A DNA stretch of 64,000 nt from an uncultured Maribacter sp. (GCA_947493885.1 CANLTE010000002.1:62001-126000); one strand, 5' to 3'. Shown: positions 6,681-17,536, counted from the stretch's first letter. The notes: a model not told the origin generated them from the letters alone. Made by a program: numbers and translations.

Positions 6681-9600
6681 ATGAAAAAAATATTGGGTTT
6701 AGATCTTGGAACAACTTCCATAGGATGGGCTTTAGTTAATGAAGCCGAGAACCAAAAAGAACAATCAGAAATTATAAAATTAGGCGTTAGGGTAAATCCG
6801 TTAACAACAGATGAGCAAACCGATTTTGAAAAAGGAAGACCACTTTCGGTAAACGCAGATAGAACATTAAAGCGTGGTGCAAGAAGAAATTTGCAACGTT
6901 TTAAACTTCGTAGAAAGCACTTAATTGAAATTCTCAAAAAGCATAACATAGTTAATGGTGAAACACCCTTAACAGAAATTGGTAAGGGAACAACACATCA
7001 AACGTTAAAATTAAGAGCTGTAGCCGCCACTCAAAAAATAGAGTTAGAGGATTTTGCTAAAGTGTTATTAGCAATTAATAAAAAAAGAGGCTATAAGAGT
7101 AGCAGGAAAGCTGTAAATGAGGATGAAGGCGTTGCAATTGATGGAATGGCTATTGCAAAAGAATTGTATGAGAACAATTTAACTCCTGGGCAATACGTAC
7201 TAAGCCTGCTTAAAACTGATAAGAAGTATATTCCTGAATTTTATCGTTCCGATTTACAAAGTGAATTTGATAAGGTATGGAATAAACAGAAAGAATATCA
7301 TCCTGAAGTTTTAACTGATAAATTACACAAAGAATTACATGGGAAAAACAAGACACAAACTTGGGCAATATGTCAAAAACCGTTTGGTATTGTTGGGGTA
7401 AGGTTAGAAGGAAATACCAAAGAACAAAAACTTAAGCGATACGAGCTAAGGGCTTCTGCTTTAAAAGAACAATTGAATTTAGAACATCTTGCTATTGTTT
7501 TACAAGAAATAAATAATGATTTAAACAAATCAAGTGGTTATTTAGGTGCCATAAGTGATAGAAGTAAAGAGCTGTATTTTAATAAAATTACTGTTGGCCA
7601 GTATCTGTATAATCAAATAAAAGTGAGTCCGCATACACCTTTAAAAAATCAAGTGTTTTATCGTCAGGATTATTTAGATGAGTTTGAACAAATATGGCAA
7701 ACGCAAACCCAACACTATTCGGTTTTAACAAATGAGTTAAAAGAAGAAGTTAGAGATGTTGTAATTTTCTATCAACGCAGATTAAAATCTCAGAAACATT
7801 TAATTTCTAATTGCCAGTTTGAAAAGTACCATAAAGCTATTCCTAAATCTTCGCCTTTGTTTCAAGAGTTCAAAATTTGGCAAAACCTGAATAATCTTCA
7901 GTTTAAACAAGTACATGGGGAATTAGATGGTTCATTAAAACAAGGTGTAAAAACAGATTATATTTTAGATGATGACACCAAGCAGCTTTTATTTGAGGAA
8001 TTGAATGTAAGGGGTGATTTAAAAGCTAATGAAGTGCTTAAGTTTTTAGGAAAGAAAACTAAAGATTGGAAATGTAATTTTGAAAAAATAGAGGGTAACA
8101 GAACCAATCAAGTTTTGTATAACATTTATCAAGAAATTGCTGAAGCAGAAGGTTACGGATTTGATTGGTCTAAAAAAACAGCTTTAGAAATAAAAGAAGA
8201 ACTAAAAGCAGTTTTTATAGAAATTGGTGTCAAAGCTGAAATATTAGATTTTGATGCAAACAAAGAGGGTTCAGCATATGATAAGCAGGGTAGTTATCAA
8301 CTATGGCATTTATTATATGCAGCTGAAGATGACCATAAAATAAATGAAGAAGACAAACTTATTTATGGAAACTCAAATGTTGCCTTAAAAAAGAAATTGC
8401 ATGTTAAATATGGTTTTAAACCTGAGTATGCCAAATGGTTAGTAAATATTAGATTACAACAAGACTATGGAAGTTTGTCATCAAGAGCTATTAAGAAAAT
8501 CATGCCTTATTTGCAGAGTGGTAATATGTTTTCGGAAGCCTGTTCATTGGTAGGGTATAATCACTCAAATTCTTTAACCAGAGAAGCATTAGATAATAGA
8601 GATTTAAAAAATAAACTTGAATTATTGCCGAAAAACAGCTTGAGAAATCCGGTGGTTGAAAAGATTCTAAATCAAATGGTGAATTTAATTAATCAAGTTG
8701 TTGATTCCTATGGAAAACCAGATGAAGTAAGAATTGAATTGGCTAGGGAATTGAAAAAATCAGCATCTGAGCGAAAAGATGCCTATTCATTTATTTCAAA
8801 ACGAACCAGAGAAAATGATGAGATTAGAAAACTGATAACTAAGGAATTTGGTATTCCTAACCCTACTAAAAACGACGTGGTAAGGTATCGATTATGGGAA
8901 GAGTTAAAAGATTTAGGATACAAAACTGTGTTTACCAATACTTACATTCCAAAGGAAAAACTTTTTTCAAAAGAAATAGATATTGAACATATTATTCCTA
9001 AAGCAATGTTGTTTGATGATTCGTTTTCAAATAAAACCTTGGCTTATAAAAAAATAAATCTTCAAAAAAGAGATAGGACAGCCTTAGATTTTATTGAAAG
9101 CGATTTTAATAACGATTTAGATAATTATAAAAATAGAGTTGAATCTCTTTACAACAAAGGAAAAGGTTTAATAGGCAAAGGTAAATACAAAAAGTTGTTA
9201 ATGAGTCAACAAAACTTGCCTGATGGCTTTATTGAGCGCGATTTAAGAAATTCTCAATACATAGCAAAAAAAGCAAAATCAATGCTGTTTGAGGTGTTTA
9301 ATGATGTAGTTTCTACTACGGGGAATATAACAGATAAATTGCGCGAGGATTGGGACTTAATTAATGTAATGAAAGAATTAAATCTTCCTAAATACAAAGC
9401 CTTGGGTTTAACCGAAATTCAAGAACGAAAAGGCAATAAAAAAGTTGTGGTTATTAAGGATTGGACAAAACGAAATGACCATCGTCATCATGCTATGGAT
9501 GCTTTAACAGTTGCTTTTACATCGCATAATCACATTCAATATTTAAATAATTTGAATGCCAGAAAAGATAAAAACCATAAAAAACATTCTAACATTCTAG

Positions 9601-10799
9601 CGATAGAAAAGTTGATTGTGAATAAAAATGAAGAAGGCAAGAAAAAATTTATTTCTCCAATGGAAAGTTTTCGTTCGGTAGCAAAAGAGCATATAGAATC
9701 AATTTTAGTATCCTTTAAAGCCAAAAATAAAGTAGTAACCAAAAATGTAAATAAAACAAAACTTAAAGGAAAAGATAATTACAAATCAAAAACACAATTA
9801 ACCCCAAGAGGTCAGCTACATAAGGAAACCGTTTATGGAAAGTCTAAACAACCAATGCATAAGCAAACAAAAATTAACAAGCGTATTTCCATAGAACAAG
9901 TTAATTACATTATAGACCCTCAAATTAAAAGTTGCGTATTAAATCATCTTGATAAATTCAATAATGATGTAACCATTGCATTTGATACAAAAACGCTAAA
10001 GAAAACCCCATTAGTATACAATAATGAGCCGTTGAAAGAAGTATGGTGTTATGAAGATGTTTATACTATAAGAAAAGAAATAGGACCAGATTTAAAAATT
10101 GATAAAGTTATAGATAAAGGAGTTAGGGAAATACTCCAACAGCGATTGGAAGAATTTGGTAATAATACAAAAGAGGCATTCTCAAATTTAGAGAAAAACC
10201 CTATTTGGCTAAATAAGGGAAAGGGTATTTCTATAAAACGAGTCACTATTTCTGGGGTTAATAATGTAGAGGCATTACATGAAAAAAGAGACCATTTAGG
10301 TAATATAATATTAAATGGTAGTGGTAAACCCATTCAAAGCGATTTTGTAAGTACGGGAAATAACCATCATGTTGCAATTTATAAAGACGAAAATGGAAAG
10401 CTGCAAGAAAAAGTTGTATCGTTTTATGAGGCTGTACAACGTGTAAATTCAGGTTTGTCAATAATTGATAAAGATTATAATAACCATTTGGGATGGAAGT
10501 TCATGTTTTCAATGAAACAGAATGAGTTATTTGTGTTTCCTTCGGGAGATTTTAATCCACGGGAAATTGATTTATTAAATAAAAAACACACTGCTATAAT
10601 TAGTAAACATTTGTTTAGAGTTCAGAAGATTGCTACTAAAAATTATATGTTTAGACATCATTTGGAAACAACCGTAGAAACGTTAAAACCTTTAAATGGA
10701 ATAGCATATAAATCTCAATTAGGATTAAATGCTATCTATGGCATAATAAAGGTAAGAACTAATCATTTAGGAGAAATTGTTCAAGTGGGCGAATATTAA
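6681..10799 (+). CDS. cas9: Type II-C CRISPR RNA-guided endonuclease Cas9
   Basis: A 1372-residue Cas9, the large size typical of Bacteroidota II-C enzymes. RuvC-I is LGLDLGTTSIGWA with catalytic Asp8. An arginine-rich bridge helix follows at about residues 60-90 (KRGARRNLQRFKLRRKHL). RuvC-II is IELAREL with Glu686. The HNH nuclease has DIEHIIPK with Asp767 and His770. RuvC-III is HHAMDA with His937 and Asp940. The C-terminal third would hold the wedge and PAM-interacting domain. The ATG at 6681 is chosen because MKKILGLDLG is the usual start; the in-frame GTG at 6630 would overlap the promoter. All nuclease residues are present, so it should cut. cas1 starts 5 bases downstream. Confidence 0.98.
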   Translation: MKKILGLDLGTTSIGWALVNEAENQKEQSEIIKLGVRVNPLTTDEQTDFEKGRPLSVNADRTLKRGARRNLQRFKLRRKHLIEILKKHNIVNGETPLTEIGKGTTHQTLKLRAVAATQKIELEDFAKVLLAINKKRGYKSSRKAVNEDEGVAIDGMAIAKELYENNLTPGQYVLSLLKTDKKYIPEFYRSDLQSEFDKVWNKQKEYHPEVLTDKLHKELHGKNKTQTWAICQKPFGIVGVRLEGNTKEQKLKRYELRASALKEQLNLEHLAIVLQEINNDLNKSSGYLGAISDRSKELYFNKITVGQYLYNQIKVSPHTPLKNQVFYRQDYLDEFEQIWQTQTQHYSVLTNELKEEVRDVVIFYQRRLKSQKHLISNCQFEKYHKAIPKSSPLFQEFKIWQNLNNLQFKQVHGELDGSLKQGVKTDYILDDDTKQLLFEELNVRGDLKANEVLKFLGKKTKDWKCNFEKIEGNRTNQVLYNIYQEIAEAEGYGFDWSKKTALEIKEELKAVFIEIGVKAEILDFDANKEGSAYDKQGSYQLWHLLYAAEDDHKINEEDKLIYGNSNVALKKKLHVKYGFKPEYAKWLVNIRLQQDYGSLSSRAIKKIMPYLQSGNMFSEACSLVGYNHSNSLTREALDNRDLKNKLELLPKNSLRNPVVEKILNQMVNLINQVVDSYGKPDEVRIELARELKKSASERKDAYSFISKRTRENDEIRKLITKEFGIPNPTKNDVVRYRLWEELKDLGYKTVFTNTYIPKEKLFSKEIDIEHIIPKAMLFDDSFSNKTLAYKKINLQKRDRTALDFIESDFNNDLDNYKNRVESLYNKGKGLIGKGKYKKLLMSQQNLPDGFIERDLRNSQYIAKKAKSMLFEVFNDVVSTTGNITDKLREDWDLINVMKELNLPKYKALGLTEIQERKGNKKVVVIKDWTKRNDHRHHAMDALTVAFTSHNHIQYLNNLNARKDKNHKKHSNILAIEKLIVNKNEEGKKKFISPMESFRSVAKEHIESILVSFKAKNKVVTKNVNKTKLKGKDNYKSKTQLTPRGQLHKETVYGKSKQPMHKQTKINKRISIEQVNYIIDPQIKSCVLNHLDKFNNDVTIAFDTKTLKKTPLVYNNEPLKEVWCYEDVYTIRKEIGPDLKIDKVIDKGVREILQQRLEEFGNNTKEAFSNLEKNPIWLNKGKGISIKRVTISGVNNVEALHEKRDHLGNIILNGSGKPIQSDFVSTGNNHHVAIYKDENGKLQEKVVSFYEAVQRVNSGLSIIDKDYNNHLGWKFMFSMKQNELFVFPSGDFNPREIDLLNKKHTAIISKHLFRVQKIATKNYMFRHHLETTVETLKPLNGIAYKSQLGLNAIYGIIKVRTNHLGEIVQVGEY

Positions 10800-10804
10800 A
10801 CGTT

Positions 10805-12069
<1,265 letters not shown>

Positions 12070-12177
12070 TATTTAAAAACTTGGGTTACTACTTTTTTAA
12101 ACTTTTAAATAGTGGCTTATTTTTAAATTCTAAGTCACTGCTTAAATAACAGTATACCAGCCTGTTGTGGCAGGTAT
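12070..12177. promoter_or_regulatory. CRISPR leader region with palindrome next to first repeat
   Basis: This AT-rich segment lies between cas2 and repeat 1. It contains an inverted repeat at about 12112-12140 (AGTGGCTTA/TAAGTCACT, 8 of 9). A long palindrome at 12151-12180 (arms AGTATACC/GGTATACT, then GCC/GGC around a 6-base loop) ends inside repeat 1 by three bases. The intact repeats sit at this end and the degenerate ones at the other, so this is the spacer-acquisition side. The palindrome could be an integrase anchor or a terminator for minus-strand array transcripts. Confidence 0.6.
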
Positions 12178-12982
12178 ACTGTGAATCATCACTAAAAGTA
12201 ATGAACTGAAAGCAATTCACAACTTTTGAATGAATCTCGAAGAGCAGTGGCAAAACTGTGAATCATCACTAAAAGTAATGAACTGAAAGCAATTCACAAC
12301 ACTTAGCTCTGTCATTAAATCTTGATGAGAACTGTGAATCATCACTAAAAGTAATGAACTGAAAGCAATTCACAACTACTGCCCGTGTCGCTGTAACGTT
12401 TAGCGCACTGTGAATCATCACTAAAAGTAATGAACTGAAAGCAATTCACAACATCCTTCTCTAGCTCTTTATCTTTTAAATACTGTGAATCATCACTAAA
12501 AGTAATGAACTGAAAGCAATTCACAACTGTAATTCGTGTACATATTTCAAAGGTATAACTGTGAATCATCACTAAAAGTAATGAACTGAAAGCAATTCAC
12601 AACTAGTCATAATTGCTTTACTTTGTTGTTGATACTGTGAATCATCACTAAAAGTAATGAACTGAAAGCAATTCACAACCGTTTGCTCCATCAATCCATT
12701 CTGTTGAAACTGTGAATCATCACTAAAAGTAATGAACTGAAAGCAATTCACAACTTAATGCCATATGTGGTATGTATACGCTGCACTGTGAATCATCACT
12801 AAAAGTAATGAACTGAAAGCAATTCACAACATAAGTGCTGCAATTAGGGCAGCTTTGCGAACTGTGAATCATCATTAAAAATAATGAACTGAAAGCAATT
12901 CACAACTGGAAAATTTAATCACGAATCACCATTACGACTGTGAATCATCATTAAAAATAATGAACTGAAATCGAAGATTCAC
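12178..12982 (-). CRISPR. Type II-C CRISPR array, 11 repeats and 10 spacers
   Basis: Repeats are 46 bases, starting at 12178, 12255, 12331, 12407, 12482, 12558, 12634, 12709, 12785, 12861 and 12937. Spacers are 29-31 bases (mostly 30). In crRNA orientation (minus strand) the repeat starts GTTGTGAATTGCTTTCAG. The first nine repeats are identical. The tenth has two changes in its middle. The last also has a disrupted GTTGTG end, so the old end is on the right. Each repeat contains a promoter-like pair (GTTG, 19 bases, TACTTTTA) that would transcribe its own spacer, as in other II-C arrays. I saw no spacer matching this window. The array faces opposite to the cas operon. Confidence 0.98.
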
Positions 12983-13068
12983 GAATTCTTTAATAAAAAA
13001 TAATCAAGCTATGAGCTAAAGTATGAAGTTACCTCGTAAACTGGCTGTATTAATCCTTAACAAAGCGC

Positions 13069-14136
13069 TCAAGTAGAAAACTCAACAGTTGAGGTAACCA
13101 TAAAATGGTCAACATTTTCTTTGGTTACAATAACTAGGGGAGAGTTGTAGGTTTCGTTTGGTTGCTTTTTAAGCAATAAATATTCAAACAAAATTTTTAC
13201 GCCTAAGTAACCCTGGTCAAAAGGGTTTTGGTCCACCACAAAATCAATAATTCCTTTTTTAATGTATTTTGCGTTGTTTTGGTGTGCATCAAACCCAACA
13301 ATATGAATATGTGCTAGTTTCATGCTTTCAATAAACTTGGCTACTGTATATGCGGCACTAGAAGGAACAAATAAACCTTTAATGGCGTTATTTTTAAGTA
13401 AGGTATTTGTGAGTACTTTTTTTACCTCCGCTAAGTCCATATTCTCAAAATATATTTTCTCAATGTTTTTTTGCGGATGTTTTTGAGAAAAATAACTTAA
13501 AAAACCTTTAACCCGTGACGTTATTGCTCTGTGGTTGTTAATGTTTTTTTCAGATTGTAAAATAGCTAAATCACCTTTATTTTCCGTACATAAATTCAAC
13601 ATTTTACCACATAAATAGCCACTTGAAAAAGAATCTTGCCCTATAAAAGAAAGATTGTTGGCCGTTTCTAAATTAATATTAATGTAAACAAATTTAATAT
13701 TGCGTTTTGCTAGGGTTTCGGCAAATTCTTTTGAGGTATTATAAAAGAAAGGAGCAAATACTATACCATCTGGATTTAACTTTAAAATAAGCGCTAAGTT
13801 TTTTTTATAGCTATCTAAATCAAACTGGTTAAAATAAAAATAGTGTGCCTCAACACCATATTTTTGGATTTCTTTAAATGCCGATTTTAGTCCTTTTTGC
13901 GGACTATACCAATATTCACTTTTAGATTTTGATGACGGAATTAAAGTGGCAATTACATATTTACGTTTAAAAGCTAAAGCACTGGCAAGGAGGTTTCTTT
14001 CAAAATTATATTTATCAAGTAGTTTTTGAATTTTCTCCTTGGTTTTGGAAGATACTCCAGGCCTATTGTGAATAACCCTATCTACAGTTCCTGTAGATAC
14101 CTGGGCTTCTTCAGCAATATCTTTTATTGTTTTCAA
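13069..14136 (-). CDS. LacI-family transcriptional regulator
   Basis: A 355-residue repressor. Residues 1-50 form the LacI helix-turn-helix and hinge (TIKDIAEEAQVSTGTVDRVI, NRPGVSSKTKEKI). The rest is a periplasmic-binding-protein-like sugar sensor domain (VIATLIPSS..., LNPDGIVFAPF, FIGQDSFSSGYLCGKML, IKGLFVPSSAAYTVA, VGFDAHQNN, FVVDQNPFDQGYLGVKIL). The ligand is not evident; it belongs to the group whose sensor resembles sugar-ABC-type binding proteins. It stands alone between the CRISPR array and a metallo-beta-lactamase, so its target could be itself, its neighbour, or the sugar-acid operon 4 kb away. Confidence 0.88.
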   Translation of the reverse strand: MKTIKDIAEEAQVSTGTVDRVIHNRPGVSSKTKEKIQKLLDKYNFERNLLASALAFKRKYVIATLIPSSKSKSEYWYSPQKGLKSAFKEIQKYGVEAHYFYFNQFDLDSYKKNLALILKLNPDGIVFAPFFYNTSKEFAETLAKRNIKFVYININLETANNLSFIGQDSFSSGYLCGKMLNLCTENKGDLAILQSEKNINNHRAITSRVKGFLSYFSQKHPQKNIEKIYFENMDLAEVKKVLTNTLLKNNAIKGLFVPSSAAYTVAKFIESMKLAHIHIVGFDAHQNNAKYIKKGIIDFVVDQNPFDQGYLGVKILFEYLLLKKQPNETYNSPLVIVTKENVDHFMVTSTVEFST

Positions 14137-14162
14137 AGGAATTCTTTTTCAAGTTACACCAA

Positions 14163-14197
14163 TGTATACGCTTAACCTTAATTTTTTAGCGTGTACA
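14163..14197. promoter_or_regulatory. Possible LacI-type operator upstream of the regulator
   Basis: Inverted arms TGTATACGCTTAA (14163-14175) and TTTAGCGTGTACA (14185-14197), with two mismatches in 13 positions, lie 27-61 bases before the regulator start. The placement suits autoregulation. The CG-containing core of each arm is typical of LacI-family sites, but the arms are further apart than usual. Confidence 0.4.
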
Positions 14198-14255
14198 AAT
14201 CAAATGTAGCAATAATGCTTTAATACTGGGGTTGAAAAGTAATTAATACAAACGG

Positions 14256-14996
14256 CTATTGTTCCTCTTTAAACATTGCAATCGTATAGTTCAAGAGGTC
14301 AGTGTTTCCAGGTTTTCCATGCCCAGGAATAACAATTTTTAAATTTGGGTATTTAGATTTTATTGCGTTTACTGTGTTGGACCATTCGGTAATGTTAGCA
14401 TCACCTAAATATCCCTTGCCTGCATTTAAAGACTTAATTAAGCAACCACCAAATAACGCTTTTTCATCTGGAAAGTAAGATACAATATTGTCAATGGTAT
14501 GTCCTTCGCCCAAAAACTCGTTAATCACTTTTTTGTTTCCGACTTTTATTTCCAAGTAATTTTCAAAGCCAGTTTGTGGAATTTTATAGTTGTTTTTAGT
14601 GGCGAGTTCAATGGTTTTATTGGAAGCATATGAAGGAATTTGTTTTGCATGAAACTCCTGTAACCCTCCTAAACAATCTTGATGAAAATGGGTAACGATA
14701 ACTCCAACAGTTTTACATTTTAAACCGGTTTTTACCCAACCAATTAATTCGTTAGATGTTTTATCGTTAGTAGGAGTGTCAAAAATTAATGCTTCCCCTT
14801 GATCAATAACAATCATACCATTACAAGCAACTTTACCATAGTCAGTAGTAGAAAGGTAGGTAATATGACGATAGGTGTTTTTAGAAAGCCTTTCTATTTT
14901 AAGATTATCGCTTTGATAAGCCATGGCATTTTTTTGTGTTTTACAGCTTACAAATAGTAAAACTAAAAGGGCAGATAAAAGAGGGGTTAATTTCAT
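14256..14996 (-). CDS. Subclass B1 metallo-beta-lactamase-like lipoprotein
   Basis: A 246-residue protein with a lipoprotein signal (LLFVSCKT, Cys18). All six B1 zinc ligands are visible: His103, His105 and Asp107 in THFHQDCLGG; His166 in GEGHTIDN; Cys185 in FGGCLIKS; His226 in PGHGKPG. The order, spacing and the Cys ligand distinguish B1 enzymes from glyoxalase-like or B3 proteins. It should hydrolyse penicillins, cephalosporins and perhaps carbapenems in the periplasm, as chromosomal B1 enzymes of other Flavobacteriaceae do. It is a single-gene unit with no mobile element nearby, so it is likely intrinsic. Activity is predicted only. Confidence 0.88.
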   Translation of the reverse strand: MKLTPLLSALLVLLFVSCKTQKNAMAYQSDNLKIERLSKNTYRHITYLSTTDYGKVACNGMIVIDQGEALIFDTPTNDKTSNELIGWVKTGLKCKTVGVIVTHFHQDCLGGLQEFHAKQIPSYASNKTIELATKNNYKIPQTGFENYLEIKVGNKKVINEFLGEGHTIDNIVSYFPDEKALFGGCLIKSLNAGKGYLGDANITEWSNTVNAIKSKYPNLKIVIPGHGKPGNTDLLNYTIAMFKEEQ

Positions 14997-15331
14997 TATT
15001 GACGTTTGAGTTTTAATTATAAAAATAGAATCTTAATAGTAACAATACAACGCTGCGAATATGCTTTTAACATTACTTTATGAGCACTGAAAAAGCAACA
15101 TTAAAATGTATTAGATTTATGCGAACTTTGGTAACAAAAAATAATAGAAGTTTAAACAAAATTATTTGTTCTTAAAAACACATGACAACTAGGATTACTT
15201 TATGTGCTGGGGGTGTTTTTGTGTTTATGTCTTTGAATTTCAGATGTTAAAGTGACGATTTGTTTGTAGGAATATACTTATATATTATTTTTTAACGTTA
15301 TAGTCTAACTAAGATAAAATTGTTAGAATGT
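14997..15331. other. Intergenic region between divergent genes
   Basis: 335 bases without a gene. On the plus strand TTTG (15263-15266), 19 bases, then TATTTTTT (15286-15293) is a plausible promoter for the histidine kinase. A weaker minus-strand promoter serves the lactamase gene. I see no hairpin, repeat or RNA gene in the rest. Confidence 0.5.
15020..15051 (-). promoter_or_regulatory. Possible promoter of the metallo-beta-lactamase gene
   Basis: On the minus strand there is GTTG at 15051-15048, 20 bases, then TATTTTTA at 15027-15020. Each element differs from TTTG/TAnnTTTG by one base. It lies 24 bases before the start codon. Confidence 0.35.
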
Positions 15332-17530
15332 ATGAATACCCTTGCTGCCAAGTCGCTTATTGAAGATATCCCTATTCCCATTGCTTTTTTTGATAGCTCG
15401 TTTTGCTTTACCGCAAATTCTAATAAATGGCTTAGGATATTTAACATTATAGATGATGATGTTTGCGGTAAGTTATTAGACACTGTAATGCCAGAACTAG
15501 CAAATGTGCTTAAACCATTACTGGTTGATGGTATTTCTGGAAAAATACCATCACCAAACGATTATAAAATAACATTTGGTGATGGCCGTACTGAATGGAT
15601 TAATTTAAAAGTATATGAGGCTGAGAATACCTCTTTTGGATTAGGAAAAATTGGTGTTGTTGCCGAAGTAGTAACCGAAAGCAAGCGCAGGCAAGAGTTG
15701 TTGATAAAAGCTAAAAAAGTAGCAAGAATAGGTGGGTGGGAGTTAGATCTGCTAACCAATACAATTTATTGGACGGATACTACAAAGCAAATACATGAAG
15801 TGCCCGAAGATTATGTTCCAGATTTAGAAAAGGGAATTAATTTTTATAAAGAAGGCGAAGACCGTGATAAAATAACGCAATTGGTAAGTGAGGCCATGTA
15901 TAATGGAACGTCTTGGGATACCGAGCTTAAAATTATTACCGCTAAAGGGAATGAATTGTGGGTTAGAGCTAAAGGAGAGGCTCAGATGGTAAATGGCAAG
16001 TGTGTTCGGTTATACGGTACTTTTCAAGATATAGATAGTCAGCGAAGAATAGAGGCTCAATACAATAGTATAAACGAAAGATTACGAATAGCAACGGGTG
16101 CCGCAAAAATTGGTATTTGGGAATTTGATATTCAAAAAAAGGCCTTAATCTGGGATGATAACATGTATGAGCTTTATGGTATAAAAAAGGAAGATTTTAG
16201 CGGTGTTTTAGATGCTTGGGAAGGCAGTGTACACCCAGAGGATAAAGAAAGGTGTAATCGCGAGGTTGAAATGGCTGTTAATGGTGTTAAAGAATTTAAT
16301 ACTCAATTTCGGGTTGTTTGGCCAAATAACCAGGTGAAGTTTATTAAGGCTGAATCTATTGTGGTAAGAAATGTAGATAGTGAACCACTGAGAATGGTTG
16401 GTGTTAATTGGGATATTACAGAACTTATAAATACAAAACGCCAGTTGGTTGAAAGTGACCAATCATTAGAAGGAGCTTTTGAAAATTCATCAATTGGAAT
16501 GGCTTTAGTAAGCCTAGAAGGAAAGTTTGTTAAAGTAAACCAAAGCGTATGTAACAGTTTGGGTTATACAGAAAAAGAACTGTTGAATTTAACTTTTCAA
16601 GATATCACCTATCCTGATGATTTAGAAATAGATTTAAATCTGTTAAATCAAGTTATTGCAGGAAAAAGAAAATCGTATCAAATAGAAAAAAGATATTTTC
16701 ATAAAGAAGGAAATTTAGTTACTGTAATTCTTACCGTAACTGCGGTTAAGAAAATTAATGGAGAGCTATCACATTTTATTTCGCAGATTGTAGATATTTC
16801 AGCAAGTATTAAGGCCAAGAAGAAAGCAAAAAAATTGTTGGATGTTACCAATAAACAAAATGAAAGCCTTTTAAACTTTGCTCATATTGTTTCGCATAAT
16901 TTAAGGTCACATTCTGCAAATTTATCTATGCTTACCGATCTTATACTAAATAATAAAGTAAAAAAGCAAGAGCAACAAGGGGCAATGTTAATGCTTAGAG
17001 AAGCAGCAAATAGTTTAGGAGAAACCATTTTTCATTTAAACGAAGTAGTACAGGTTAAAACCGATATCAATGAAAAGTTACAAGAGTTAAATTTATATAC
17101 TAGCATTGGTAATGTAGAAAAGAATATAACCGAGTTGTTTCGCGAAAAAAATGTTGATTACGTTAATTTAATTCCCCCTAGTCAAAAAATAATTGCAGTG
17201 TCAGCATATTTGGAAAGCATAGTACTTAATTTATTTACCAATAGTATTAAATACAGTGATCCATCTCGTCGCTTAAATATTACAATTAGCTGTAATGAAA
17301 CTAATGATTTTTTAATAGTACTATTTAAAGACAATGGACTTGGAATTAATTTAGAAAAGTATGGCAAAAAACTTTTTGGAATGTATAAAACATTTCATAA
17401 GCATCAAGATGCTAAGGGTATAGGGCTTTTTATTACTAAAAACCAAATAGAAGCTATGGGAGGACGTATTAGTGTTGAAAGTGAAGTGGGAGTAGGAACT
17501 TGTTTTAGTTTATTTTTTAAAAAACCGTAA
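15332..17530 (+). CDS. PAS-rich sensor histidine kinase
   Basis: A 732-residue kinase without a membrane segment, so probably cytoplasmic. The ATG at 15332 is preferred over an in-frame TTG at 15320. It has about four PAS domains: residues about 5-110, 125-250 (RIGGWELDLLTN...WTDTTKQIHEV), 250-375 (AAKIGIWEFDIQKK...DDNMYELYGI) and 380-500 (FENSSIGMALVSLEG...NLTFQDITYPDD). The kinase core has the phospho-accepting His522 in VSHNLR, the N box NLFTNSIKYSD and G boxes DNGLGI and GIGLFI. A cognate response regulator follows after 6 bases. The signal is unknown; PAS domains could bind haem, flavin or small ligands. Confidence 0.9.
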   Translation: MNTLAAKSLIEDIPIPIAFFDSSFCFTANSNKWLRIFNIIDDDVCGKLLDTVMPELANVLKPLLVDGISGKIPSPNDYKITFGDGRTEWINLKVYEAENTSFGLGKIGVVAEVVTESKRRQELLIKAKKVARIGGWELDLLTNTIYWTDTTKQIHEVPEDYVPDLEKGINFYKEGEDRDKITQLVSEAMYNGTSWDTELKIITAKGNELWVRAKGEAQMVNGKCVRLYGTFQDIDSQRRIEAQYNSINERLRIATGAAKIGIWEFDIQKKALIWDDNMYELYGIKKEDFSGVLDAWEGSVHPEDKERCNREVEMAVNGVKEFNTQFRVVWPNNQVKFIKAESIVVRNVDSEPLRMVGVNWDITELINTKRQLVESDQSLEGAFENSSIGMALVSLEGKFVKVNQSVCNSLGYTEKELLNLTFQDITYPDDLEIDLNLLNQVIAGKRKSYQIEKRYFHKEGNLVTVILTVTAVKKINGELSHFISQIVDISASIKAKKKAKKLLDVTNKQNESLLNFAHIVSHNLRSHSANLSMLTDLILNNKVKKQEQQGAMLMLREAANSLGETIFHLNEVVQVKTDINEKLQELNLYTSIGNVEKNITELFREKNVDYVNLIPPSQKIIAVSAYLESIVLNLFTNSIKYSDPSRRLNITISCNETNDFLIVLFKDNGLGINLEKYGKKLFGMYKTFHKHQDAKGIGLFITKNQIEAMGGRISVESEVGVGTCFSLFFKKP

Positions 17531-17536
17531 AATATT

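Noticed and set aside
12345-12572. 75-codon open frame inside the CRISPR array
   Set aside because: It is made of repeat and spacer sequence with a repeated peptide; an artefact of the array.
12224-12936. Self-targeting spacers
   Set aside because: I compared the ten spacers with this window by eye and saw no match; a genome and phage database search is needed for real targets.
13069-14136. LacI regulator as the repressor of the galactonate operon
   Set aside because: The only operator-like palindrome seen is in front of the regulator itself; no matching site was found upstream of 24312.
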